Shown here one piece after another: positions 52,151 through 60,455 of a stretch of DNA of 64,000 nt. Every line of letters starts with the position of its first letter. Positions within the stretch are counted from its first letter, which is position 1. Below the pieces are notes generated by a model that did no database searches, had not been told where the DNA came from, and worked only from the letters and a program-made list of their open reading frames with translations. This DNA comes from JAJAZB01 sp964244295 (lineage in GTDB: Bacteria; Bacteroidota; Bacteroidia; Cytophagales; Spirosomataceae): the NCBI GenBank assembly GCA_964244295.1, contig CAXTIG010000002.1, positions 1-64,000 of the forward strand, written 5' to 3'. Made by a program: the position numbers and the translations under genes.

Positions 52151-55100
52151 ATGAAACAGCACCTACGCATCAGTTTCCGCCTTTTTTGCCTGAGCCTGTT
52201 GAGCACCGCGTTGCTCCGGGCGCAAACGCCGCTGGCCGCCAATGGTCGCCTGCAAGTCATCAACCGCCAACTCTGCAACGAGGCGGGCGCCCCCATCCAA
52301 CTCCGGGGCATGAGTTCGCACGGGTTGCACTGGTTTCCGTCTTGCTTCACCCAGTCGTCCGTGCAGGCGCTCGCCACCGACTGGGGCAGCGACGTGTTTC
52401 GCGCCGCGATGTACGTCGACGAAGGCGGGTACGTCAACGACCCCGCCGGGTTGCGGGCGAAAATCAACCAGATTGTGGATTGGACCGCCGCCGCCGGCGT
52501 GTACTGCGTCATCGACTGGCACATCCTCAACCCCGGCGATCCCAACCTGCACCTGGCCGAGGCGAAGGATTTTTTCCGGACGATGGCCCAGACCCACGCC
52601 GGGAAAAAGCACGTCATCTACGAACTCTGCAACGAACCCAACGGCGTGAGTTGGGCGCAAATCAAATCGTACGCCGAGGCCATCATTCCCGAAATCCGGC
52701 AGTACGACCCCACGGCGGTCCTCCTCGTGGGTACGCCCAACTACAGCGGCACCCCCGGCGACGTGCGCGGCAACGCCATTTCGGGTAGCCTGGCCACCAA
52801 CCTGATGTACACGTTCCACTTTTACGCCGGGTCGCATTTTTCGCAGGACTACATCAAAGAAGTGCTGCAAACCGTGCCGCTGTTTATCTCCGAATGGGGC
52901 ACGAGCAACTACTCCGGCAACGGCGGCGACAACTACACCAACGCCCAGGCCTGGGTGGATTTGATGGCGGGCAATAATCCTTCCGGCATCAAGGTGAGTT
53001 GGTGCAACTGGAATTTTTCGGACAAAAATGAGTCCTCGGCGGCGCTCCAGCCGGGGGCCTGCGGCAGTGGTTCCTGGAACAACACCAGTCCCTCCGGCAC
53101 CTGGGTGAAGCAACGGCAGCTTTCGCCCGCCGATAGTTGGGCTGGAACGCCGCCCCCGCCCCAGTTTACGCCCCTGCCCGCCCGAACCATTGTGGGGTAT
53201 TGGGAAAATTGGAACGACGGTAAGTTTATTCCCCTCCGCGACGTGCCCACGAAGTACAACGCGGTCAACGTGTCGTTTCTAGAAACGGCCAACGGCGACG
53301 GCTATACGGCCACCTTCACGCCCACCGCCCCCTACACCGAGGCAACCTTCAAAGCTGATGTGCAGACGCTCAAACAGCGTGGCACGCCGGTGCTGATTTC
53401 GATCGGGGGGCAAAACGGCGTGGTGAAACTCAACACGGTAGCGCAAAAGAATACCTTCGTCCAGACCGTCCGACAAATCATTGACCGCTACGGCTTCGAT
53501 GGCATCGACCTCGATTTGGAAGGCAGTTCGATGAGCTACGGCGGCAACAATCCCGATTTCAGGAATCCCACCCAGGCCGCTACGCTCAACCTGATCGCCG
53601 CCGTGCGCGAACTCAAAACCGCCTACGGCGCTGGGTTTATCCTCAGCGCCGCGCCCGAAACGTTTTACGTCCAGACCGGCTACAGTGCTTACAACGGCAC
53701 GGCGGGGGCGTTTTTGCCGGTGCTCTACAACATCCGCGACATCCTCAACTACGTCCAGGTGCAGCTTTACAACACCGGCACGATGGTGGCGCTCAACAAC
53801 CAGGTTTACGGGTCGGGCAATGCCGATTTTATCGTGTCGATGACCGATATGCTGCTGCGGGGTTTCCCGGTGGCGGGCACGGGGCAAAGCTTCCCGGCGC
53901 TCCGGCCTGACCAGGTCGCCATCGGCCTTCCGGCCTGTACCTCGGCGGCGGGCAGTGGCTACGCGCCGCCCGTGGAGGTGCTCAAGGCCCTCGATTATTT
54001 GACCAAAGGCATTTCCTACGGCGGTACCTACGCCACCACCGGTACCTACCCCGGTCTGCGCGGCATGATGACCTGGTCGGTCAATTGGGACAAACAAGGC
54101 TGCGGACGACCGACCTACGAATTCGTGAACACGTACTGGGATTATTTTTTCGGAACCCCCGGTACGCCCTCCGTCACGCTGACCAGCCCGGCGAACAACG
54201 CCACGTTCACTGCTCCGGCCCCTATTCCATTGGCCGCCAGCGTGGCGAACACCAGCCCGACGAAGGTAGAATTTTACAGCGGCAGCACGAAACTGGGTGA
54301 AGATTTGACCGCCCCCTACGAATTTACCTGGACCAACGTGCCCGTCGGGAGTTACAGCCTGACGGCGAAGGCCGTACTGAGTGCGGGCGGACCGCTCACT
54401 TCCTCCGCCGTGGCGGTGACGGTCAGCGCCCCGGCTAACCAATTACCCTCGGTGAGCCTGACCTCGCCCAGCGCCGGGGCCAGCTTTACTGGCCCGGCCA
54501 CGGTGCCCCTCGCGGCCACGGCCAGCGATAGCGACGGCAGCGTGGCGAAGGTGGAATTTTTCAACGGCGGAACGAAACTCGGCGAAGATTTGACCGCCCC
54601 CTACGAATTCGCCTGGACTAACGTGTTGCCCGGCAGTTATTCGCTCACGGCCAAAGCCACCGACAACGCCGGAGCCATGAGCACCTCGGCGGCGGTCGCC
54701 ATCACCGTCAACCCGGCGGGTGGGGGCGGGGCCGACGTGCTCGGCCCGAACTGCGCGGCGCTCAACGACGTGAAGATTTTTGAAGTCAACGCCACCAACC
54801 TGACCAACGCCACCAGCTTTTCGTGGTGGTGTACCGGCTCGACCCAGAGCGTCACCCCCGTGGCGGGCCAACCCTGGAAGGCCAGCATCGCCTTCGGCCC
54901 CAGTTTTTCGGGCGGGGAGGTGTGCGTGGGGGTCAACTACTCGGTCGCCCCCTGGTACCGGCAGTTTTGCAAAACCGTCACGGTCTGCACGGGTCCGCCC
55001 GCCAACCAACCGCCCTCGGTATCGCTGACCAGCCCCGCCAACACTGCCACGTTTACCGCTCCGGCCACAATTTCGCTCGCGGCCACCGCCAGCGATGCCG

Positions 55101-56410
55101 ACGGGAGCGTGGCGAAAGTGGAATTTTTTCAGGGAACCACGAAACTCGGCGAAGACGCCAGCGCCCCTTACGAATTCACCTGGGCGAGTGTTTCCGCCGG
55201 AAATTACACCCTGAGTGCCAAAGCCACCGACAACGCTGGGGCCATGACCACCTCGGTCCCGGCCAACGTGAGCGTGACCAATCCCGCCCCGCCCAACCAG
55301 GCCCCGACGGTCAGCCTCAGTTCGCCAACGGCCAACGCGACCTTCACCGCCCCGGCCAACGTGGCGATTGCCGCCAACGCAGGGGATACTGACGGCAGCG
55401 TGAGCAAAGTTGAATTTTTCCAGGGAAGCACGAAGTTGGGGGAAGATTTAACCGCCCCCTACGAATTTGCGTGGAACGGCGTGGCGGCGGGTACGTACAG
55501 CTTGGTGGCCAAAGCCACCGACAACGCCGGAGCCACAACCACCTCGGCAACGGTCAGCATCACGGTGAACGCCCCGGCCAACCAACCGCCGACGGTCAGC
55601 CTGACTTCGCCTACCGCTGGGGCTACTTTCACGGCCCCGGCCACGATTTCGCTCGCGGCCAACGCCAGCGACGCCAACGGCAGCGTGGCGAAGGTGGAAT
55701 TTTTTCAGGGCAGCACGAAATTGGGCGAAGACCTCAGCGCACCGTACACTTTTTCCTGGACCAACGTGGTGGCAGGCACGTACAGCCTGACGGCCAAAGC
55801 CACCGACAACGCCGGAGCCACAACCACCTCGGCGGCGGTCAGCATCATCGTCAACGGTGGAACGCCTCCTCCCAGCGGCGATATCCTCGGCCCCGACTGC
55901 GTGAATGCCAACGCCGTGGTGGTTTTTGAACTCAGCGTCGCCAACCGCGCCAACGCCACGAGTTATTCTTGGTGGTGCAACGGCTCCACGTCGAGCATCA
56001 CCTCGCCCGCCGGTCAACCTTGGAAAGCGACTTACGATTTTGGCCCCTCGTTCAGCGGCGGGCAGGTGTGCGCGGGGGTCAATTATTCCGCCGCGCCCTG
56101 GTACAAGCAGTTTTGCAAACCCGTCACCCGCTGCACCGCCCGCCTCAGCGCCGAGGGTTGGGAAGAAGTGCCTCTGAACACGGTCTTCCCAAATCCCACG
56201 CCCGATGCCTTCACCTTCGTGGCCGACCGGCCCGTGCGTAGCCTGCGCGTACTCGACCCACTGGGCCGGGAGCACCTCCGCGCCGGGGCGCTCGACGCGG
56301 GCCAGCGCCTGCGCTTCGGCGAGCGGCTGGAGGCCGGGAGCTACGCGCTACGCATCGAATACACCGACCAGACGGGGCGGACGGTGAAATTGATGAAGAC
56401 GGGGCGGTAA
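52151..56410 (+). CDS. Secreted GH5-GH18 bifunctional glycosidase with Ig-like repeats and T9SS domain
   Basis: 1,419 residues from the ATG at 52151, preceded by an AAGGAG-like sequence. A signal peptide (to ~residue 26) is followed by a GH5 cellulase-type domain (~30-330) with the acid/base Glu162 in LCNEPNG and the nucleophile Glu248 in FISEWG. A GH18 domain (~355-690) follows, with the catalytic DGIDLDLEG (Glu457). Then come five bacterial Ig-like repeats of ~90 residues (SLTSP, FTAPA, KVEFFxGxTKLGED, KATDNAG) and two Trp/Cys-rich modules (SFSWWCTGST; YSWWCNGST), after repeats 2 and 5. A type A T9SS sorting domain ends the protein. It should attack both beta-glucan and chitin-type polymers outside the cell. 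Confidence 0.92.
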   Translation: MKQHLRISFRLFCLSLLSTALLRAQTPLAANGRLQVINRQLCNEAGAPIQLRGMSSHGLHWFPSCFTQSSVQALATDWGSDVFRAAMYVDEGGYVNDPAGLRAKINQIVDWTAAAGVYCVIDWHILNPGDPNLHLAEAKDFFRTMAQTHAGKKHVIYELCNEPNGVSWAQIKSYAEAIIPEIRQYDPTAVLLVGTPNYSGTPGDVRGNAISGSLATNLMYTFHFYAGSHFSQDYIKEVLQTVPLFISEWGTSNYSGNGGDNYTNAQAWVDLMAGNNPSGIKVSWCNWNFSDKNESSAALQPGACGSGSWNNTSPSGTWVKQRQLSPADSWAGTPPPPQFTPLPARTIVGYWENWNDGKFIPLRDVPTKYNAVNVSFLETANGDGYTATFTPTAPYTEATFKADVQTLKQRGTPVLISIGGQNGVVKLNTVAQKNTFVQTVRQIIDRYGFDGIDLDLEGSSMSYGGNNPDFRNPTQAATLNLIAAVRELKTAYGAGFILSAAPETFYVQTGYSAYNGTAGAFLPVLYNIRDILNYVQVQLYNTGTMVALNNQVYGSGNADFIVSMTDMLLRGFPVAGTGQSFPALRPDQVAIGLPACTSAAGSGYAPPVEVLKALDYLTKGISYGGTYATTGTYPGLRGMMTWSVNWDKQGCGRPTYEFVNTYWDYFFGTPGTPSVTLTSPANNATFTAPAPIPLAASVANTSPTKVEFYSGSTKLGEDLTAPYEFTWTNVPVGSYSLTAKAVLSAGGPLTSSAVAVTVSAPANQLPSVSLTSPSAGASFTGPATVPLAATASDSDGSVAKVEFFNGGTKLGEDLTAPYEFAWTNVLPGSYSLTAKATDNAGAMSTSAAVAITVNPAGGGGADVLGPNCAALNDVKIFEVNATNLTNATSFSWWCTGSTQSVTPVAGQPWKASIAFGPSFSGGEVCVGVNYSVAPWYRQFCKTVTVCTGPPANQPPSVSLTSPANTATFTAPATISLAATASDADGSVAKVEFFQGTTKLGEDASAPYEFTWASVSAGNYTLSAKATDNAGAMTTSVPANVSVTNPAPPNQAPTVSLSSPTANATFTAPANVAIAANAGDTDGSVSKVEFFQGSTKLGEDLTAPYEFAWNGVAAGTYSLVAKATDNAGATTTSATVSITVNAPANQPPTVSLTSPTAGATFTAPATISLAANASDANGSVAKVEFFQGSTKLGEDLSAPYTFSWTNVVAGTYSLTAKATDNAGATTTSAAVSIIVNGGTPPPSGDILGPDCVNANAVVVFELSVANRANATSYSWWCNGSTSSITSPAGQPWKATYDFGPSFSGGQVCAGVNYSAAPWYKQFCKPVTRCTARLSAEGWEEVPLNTVFPNPTPDAFTFVADRPVRSLRVLDPLGREHLRAGALDAGQRLRFGERLEAGSYALRIEYTDQTGRTVKLMKTGR

Positions 56411-56430
56411 CGCGCCATGCATCATGTCAC

Positions 56431-56472
56431 CCCTCCCCCAACCCCACCCTAAAGGGCGGGGTTGGGGGAGGG
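56431..56472. repeat. REP-like palindrome after the glycosidase gene
   Basis: 20-bp arms (56431-56450 and 56453-56472; core CCCCACCCTAAAGGGCGGGG) with one mismatch and a 2-base loop. The core is shared with the terminal repeats of the RAYT element downstream. It may also terminate the glycosidase transcript. Confidence 0.85.
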
Positions 56473-56575
56473 AGTAACCAGGAAACCAGCTGTTTTTTGC
56501 GACAAATTCGGACTGATACGCTAGCGTTGGCCCGGATAGATTCCTCTCTTCAAGCCTGCGGCCTGGCCGTACCTT

Positions 56576-57215
56576 CTCCCCAAACCCCGCCCTTTAGGGT
56601 GGGGCCGTCGGCAGGGAGGCCACCGGCGCGGTGGGGAGCGAGGCCCGCATCCACCCAACGGGCTTTAGCCCTAAACCCACCAAGCCGATGTCCTACGTCA
56701 AAATTTGGATCCACGCCGTTTGGGGCACCAAACACCGTGAGCCCCTACTGACCAAGTCGATCAGAGCCGATCTTTTTCAACACATTCGCGAAAACGCCCG
56801 CGCGAAGGAAATTTATCTGGATTTTATCAACGGGGGTGGACGATCACGCCCACGCCCTGTTCACGCTGAATGCGGACATGAGCATCGCCAAAACCATGCA
56901 ACTCATCAAGGGTGAGGCCTCTTTTTGGGCGAATAAGAAGAAACTTTTACCGAACGGCTCCCTCGAATGGGCGCATGAGTACTACGCCGTTTCGGTCAGT
57001 GAGTCGCTCGTCGAGCGAGTGCGCAACTACATCCGCAATCAGGAGGAACATCACCGAAAAAAGACCTTTGCCGAGGAATGCGATGAATTCGTGGAGAAAT
57101 ACGGATTTACGCGTGTTCAGGGCTAACGCCCGGTGGGGTGGTCGCCGTGCTCGTGGCCCCACCCATCGTGGCCCCACCCATCGTGGCCCCACCCTAAAGG
57201 GCGGGGTTTGGGGAG
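56576..57215. mobile_element. REP-flanked RAYT element
   Basis: 640 bases bounded by exact 31-bp inverted repeats (56576-56606 and 57185-57215; core ACCCCGCCCTTTAGGGTGGG). Inner imperfect inverted words (ACGGGCTTTAGCCCT near 56658 and GGGCTAACGCCCG near 57119) give each end a doublet structure. Three direct copies of TCGTGGCCCCACCC lie at 57151-57195. The inside codes for one transposase-like gene. This is the classic layout of a REP-associated tyrosine transposase (RAYT). Confidence 0.85.
56688..57126 (+). pseudogene. REP-associated tyrosine transposase (Transposase_17), frameshifted
   Basis: Starts MSYVKIWIHAVWGTKHREP in one frame and continues from ~56836 in the next frame as VDDHAHALFTLNADMS to the end at 57126. 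The break falls in a run of five G (56832-56836); four would restore LDFING-VDDHAH. The HUH motif (HAH) and the catalytic Tyr in RNYIRNQEEHH are both present, so only the frame is lost. A real +1 mutation, a slippage site or a sequencing error could explain it. Intact length would be about 145 residues. Confidence 0.88.
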
Positions 57216-57254
57216 GCTGCCATCGCTCGTGGGTAGGATGCGATAAAAAATCCA

Positions 57255-57262
57255 TATTTTTG
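57255..57262 (+). promoter_or_regulatory. Putative -7 box for the SNF2/mod/res genes
   Basis: TATTTTTG is an exact TAnnTTTG match 32 bases before the SNF2-like start codon and 40 bases after the REP/RAYT element. No -33 TTTG at the usual spacing. Confidence 0.4.
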
Positions 57263-57294
57263 AAAATCCACCTCTCCCGCCGTCGATTCTCTGA

Positions 57295-60189
57295 ATGCTC
57301 CTTACCCCGTACCACGCCGCCTACTTCGCCCACGAACTGACCAAACGCAACGCGTCGGATTCCCTCGAAAAGCTGGCCGGTACGCTCGTGGATGCGCAGG
57401 TGGACTTGAATCCGCACCAGGTCGATGCCGCGCTGTTTGCCTTTCGTTCGCCACTCTCGAAAGGGGCGATTCTGGCCGATGAGGTGGGGCTGGGCAAAAC
57501 CATCGAAGCCGGGCTGGTCATCAGTCAGAAATGGGCCGAGCGCAAGCGCCGCATGCTGGTCATTGCTCCGGCCAGTCTGCGCAAGCAGTGGAGCCAGGAA
57601 CTGGCCGATAAGTTTTTCCTGCCTTCGCTGATTCTCGAAAAAAAATCCTTTGACGAAACCATCCGTCAGGGGCACACGCTCAACCCCTTCGAGCAGGAGT
57701 GCATCGTCATCTGTTCGTACCCCTTCGCGCGGGGCAAGGAACCGTACCTCCGGCGGATAGCCTGGGATTTGGTCGTACTCGACGAAGCCCACCGCCTGCG
57801 CAACGTGTACCGTTCCGACAACCGGACCGGGCAGGCCCTGAAATCGGCGCTGGCCAATCAGCCCAAAATCCTGCTCACGGCCACGCCGCTGCAAAACTCG
57901 CTGCTCGAACTCTACGGCCTGGTCAGCCTCGTGGACGAGTACACCTTCGGCGATTTGAAAAGTTTCAAAAGCCAGTACAGCAACCCCGACGCGGCGGCGT
58001 TTGCCGAACTGAAAGAGCGGCTGCGGCCCATTTGCCAGCGCACGTTGCGGAAACAGGTGCTCGAATACATCCGCTACACCGACCGCATCGCGCTGGTGGA
58101 AGAATTTTACCCGAGCGACGACGAACAGCGCCTCTACGACCTCGTCACCGAGTACCTGCAACAGCCCACGCTCTACGCCCTGCCCAACAGCCAGCGGCAA
58201 CTGATGACGCTCATTTTGAGGCGCTTGCTGGCTTCCTCCACGTTCGCCATCGCGGGTACCCTGCGTGCGTTGGCGGGGAAACTCGAACTGGCCTCCAGCC
58301 CCGACCCGCTCGACCTGGGCGAGGCCGGCGGCGATGACACCACCGACGAACTGACCGAGGAGTGGGAAGACGACGACGACACCGAAGGCGAGGCGCAACG
58401 CCCCCCGTTTACGGAAGCCGACAAGGTCGCCATGCGCATCGAAGCGGCCCGGTTGCGGGAGTTTCAACAACTGGCCGAGCGCATCCGCGTCAACTCCAAA
58501 GGCCAGAAAGTAATGACGGCACTCGAACGGGGCTTCGCCGAAATGCAGCGCCTCGGGGCCGCCCGCAAGGCCATCATTTTTACCGAAAGCACCCGCACCC
58601 AAGCCTACCTGCGCGACTTGCTCCGGCAGCAGGGGTTTCCCGGAGAAATCGTGCTCTTCAACGGTTCGAACACCGACGAAGATTCCAAACAGATTTACCT
58701 GAACTGGCTCCGCGAACACCGCAGTCGTAGTTCCGGCTCGCCCACCGCCGACAAGCGCGCCGCGTTAGTCGATTATTTCCGGGAAGAAGCCACCGTGATG
58801 ATTGCCACTGAAGCCGCTGCTGAGGGCATCAACCTGCAATTCTGTTCGCTGGTTATCAACTACGACATGCCCTGGAACCCCCAGCGCATCGAGCAGCGCA
58901 TTGGCCGCTGCCACCGCTACGGGCAACGGCACGACGTGGTGGTCGTCAATTTTCTGAACAAGGCCAACGCCGCCGACGTGCGGGTGTACGAATTGCTCAA
59001 CGAGAAGTTCAACCTCTTCAGTGGCGTGTTTGGGGCTTCCGACGAGGTACTCGGCACCCTCGAAAGCGGCGTGGATTTCGAGAAACGCATCGCCCGGATT
59101 TACCAGACCTGCCGCTCGCCCGAGCAGATCGACGCGGCCTTCGATGCGCTCAAACAAGACTTGGAGGGGGAAATCACGGAGCGCATCAGCCACACCAAAA
59201 TTCAACTCCTCGAAAACTTCGACGAGGAAGTCACCGCCAAGCTCAGGATGCGCGGCGAAGACACCCGCGAGGCGCTTGACCGCTACGAAACCTGGCTCTG
59301 GCAACTCACGCGGTTTAGTCTGCCCGATGCCGATTTTGACGAAAACGCCTGCACGTTCGACCTCCGCCACTCGCCGGTTCCGGGCGTGACCCTCGGCCGG
59401 TACCACCTGGGAAAAAACGAGGCCGGGCGTCGCCACGTCGGCGAGGCGCAGGTGTACCGCCTCGGCCACCCGCTGGCGCAGTGGGTACTCGACCGGGCCA
59501 AAACCGCCGAGTTGCCCGTGGTGGACGTGACGTTTGACTACGCTGGAACGGGAAAGAAAATCGGGGCGCTCGAACCGTTCCGGGGACAGGCGGGCTGGTT
59601 GCGACTCGACCTGCTCACGGCCAACGCCTTCGATACCGAAGACCATTTGCTCCCGGCGGCCTTCGCCGACGATGGCACGGTACTCGACGCCGAGGTGGCC
59701 CGTAAGCTGTTTTCGCTCAACGGCTCCTGTCACGCTGAGCTTGTCGAAGGACGAGCGCTTCGACAAGCTCAGCGTGACAAGACCCCACCCAGCGAAGCAC
59801 TTGATGCCCAAACCGCCGCCCTCCGGCACGTCACGCTGAGCGAAGTCGAAGCGCGCAACCTCGCGTTTTTCGACACCGAATACCAGAAACTCGACCACTG
59901 GGCCGAAGACCTGAAAGTGGGCCTGGAACGCGAACTCCGCGACCTCGACGCCCAAATTAAGCTCGACAAAGCCGAGGTGCGCCGCCTGCCCGACCTCGCC
60001 GCGCGGGTAACCAAACAACGGCTCATCAAAGACCTGGAGCGCCGCCGCGACGACCTGCGCCGCACGTTGTTCTCGGCGCAGGACGAGATTGACCAAAAAA
60101 AAGAAACCCTGCTCGCCGACGTGGAAACCCGCATGAAACAGCGCGTGGTGCAGAAAACCTTGTTTACAATTCGGTGGAAACTCATTTAA
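57295..60189 (+). CDS. SNF2/RapA-like DEAH ATPase
   Basis: 964 residues. Superfamily 2 ATPase motifs: Walker A DEVGLGKTIEAGL (~62-74), DEAHRLRN (~163), LTATPLQNS, and in the second RecA lobe an EGINLQFCSLVINYDMPWNP block and QRIGRCHRYGQ (motif VI). This order is that of RapA/HepA-type Snf2 translocases that remodel protein-DNA complexes. An acidic insert (EEWEDDDDTEGE) sits between the lobes and a coiled coil near the C-terminus (~880-950). Palindromic elements at 59728-59779 and 59830-59853 are translated in frame (SCHAELVEGRALRQAQRDK). It is followed by mod and res, so it is likely part of the same defence cassette. Confidence 0.9.
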   Translation: MLLTPYHAAYFAHELTKRNASDSLEKLAGTLVDAQVDLNPHQVDAALFAFRSPLSKGAILADEVGLGKTIEAGLVISQKWAERKRRMLVIAPASLRKQWSQELADKFFLPSLILEKKSFDETIRQGHTLNPFEQECIVICSYPFARGKEPYLRRIAWDLVVLDEAHRLRNVYRSDNRTGQALKSALANQPKILLTATPLQNSLLELYGLVSLVDEYTFGDLKSFKSQYSNPDAAAFAELKERLRPICQRTLRKQVLEYIRYTDRIALVEEFYPSDDEQRLYDLVTEYLQQPTLYALPNSQRQLMTLILRRLLASSTFAIAGTLRALAGKLELASSPDPLDLGEAGGDDTTDELTEEWEDDDDTEGEAQRPPFTEADKVAMRIEAARLREFQQLAERIRVNSKGQKVMTALERGFAEMQRLGAARKAIIFTESTRTQAYLRDLLRQQGFPGEIVLFNGSNTDEDSKQIYLNWLREHRSRSSGSPTADKRAALVDYFREEATVMIATEAAAEGINLQFCSLVINYDMPWNPQRIEQRIGRCHRYGQRHDVVVVNFLNKANAADVRVYELLNEKFNLFSGVFGASDEVLGTLESGVDFEKRIARIYQTCRSPEQIDAAFDALKQDLEGEITERISHTKIQLLENFDEEVTAKLRMRGEDTREALDRYETWLWQLTRFSLPDADFDENACTFDLRHSPVPGVTLGRYHLGKNEAGRRHVGEAQVYRLGHPLAQWVLDRAKTAELPVVDVTFDYAGTGKKIGALEPFRGQAGWLRLDLLTANAFDTEDHLLPAAFADDGTVLDAEVARKLFSLNGSCHAELVEGRALRQAQRDKTPPSEALDAQTAALRHVTLSEVEARNLAFFDTEYQKLDHWAEDLKVGLERELRDLDAQIKLDKAEVRRLPDLAARVTKQRLIKDLERRRDDLRRTLFSAQDEIDQKKETLLADVETRMKQRVVQKTLFTIRWKLI
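59728..59779. repeat. GTCACGCTGAG palindrome inside the SNF2 gene
   Basis: Perfect 22-bp arms (59728-59749 and 59758-59779; core GTCACGCTGAGCTTGTCGAA) with an 8-base loop. A related half-element, GTCACGCTGAGCGAAGTCGA, lies at 59830. Both keep the reading frame open. Confidence 0.92.
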
Positions 60190-60201
60190 AACCAAAACGG
60201 C

Positions 60202-60282
60202 GGTCACGCTGAGCGGAGTCGAAGCGTGTGCGGCTGGCTGGCGACGGCCCGCGCACACGCTTCGACTCCGCTCAGCGTGACC
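60202..60282. repeat. GTCACGCTGAG palindrome between SNF2 and mod
   Basis: Perfect 31-bp arms (60202-60232 and 60252-60282; core GTCACGCTGAGCGGAGTCGA) with a 19-base loop, filling almost the whole intergenic gap. Confidence 0.93.
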
Positions 60283-60301
60283 CCTCACCTTTACCCTGAC
60301 C

Positions 60302-60424
60302 ATGACCTCCCAACGCCTCGAACTCACCTGGATTGGCAAGGGCGACGAACCCCGCCTCGAACCCCGTATTTTGCTCGAACACCCGGAACTGAGCATATTC
60401 GGACGTTCTACTTCCGTGCCGTGA
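60302..60424 (+). CDS. N-terminal fragment of mod, cut by a palindrome
   Basis: 40 codons from the ATG at 60302 to the TGA at 60422-60424. The peptide LELTWIGKGDEPRLEPRILL is the expected start of type III-like Mod proteins. From codon ~31 on, the reading runs through the left arm of the palindrome at 60390-60455 and stops in its loop. The frame is the same as that of the main mod reading frame that restarts at 60449. Confidence 0.8.
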   Translation: MTSQRLELTWIGKGDEPRLEPRILLEHPELSIFGRSTSVP

Positions 60425-60455
60425 GGCACGGAAGTAGAACGTCCGAATATGCTCA
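60390..60455. repeat. 31-bp-arm palindrome that splits mod
   Basis: Perfect arms 60390-60420 and 60425-60455 (core ATTCGGACGTTCTACTTCCG) around the loop GTGA. The loop supplies the in-frame TGA stop. The right arm supplies an in-frame ATG (60449-60451) for the rest of mod. Confidence 0.96.
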
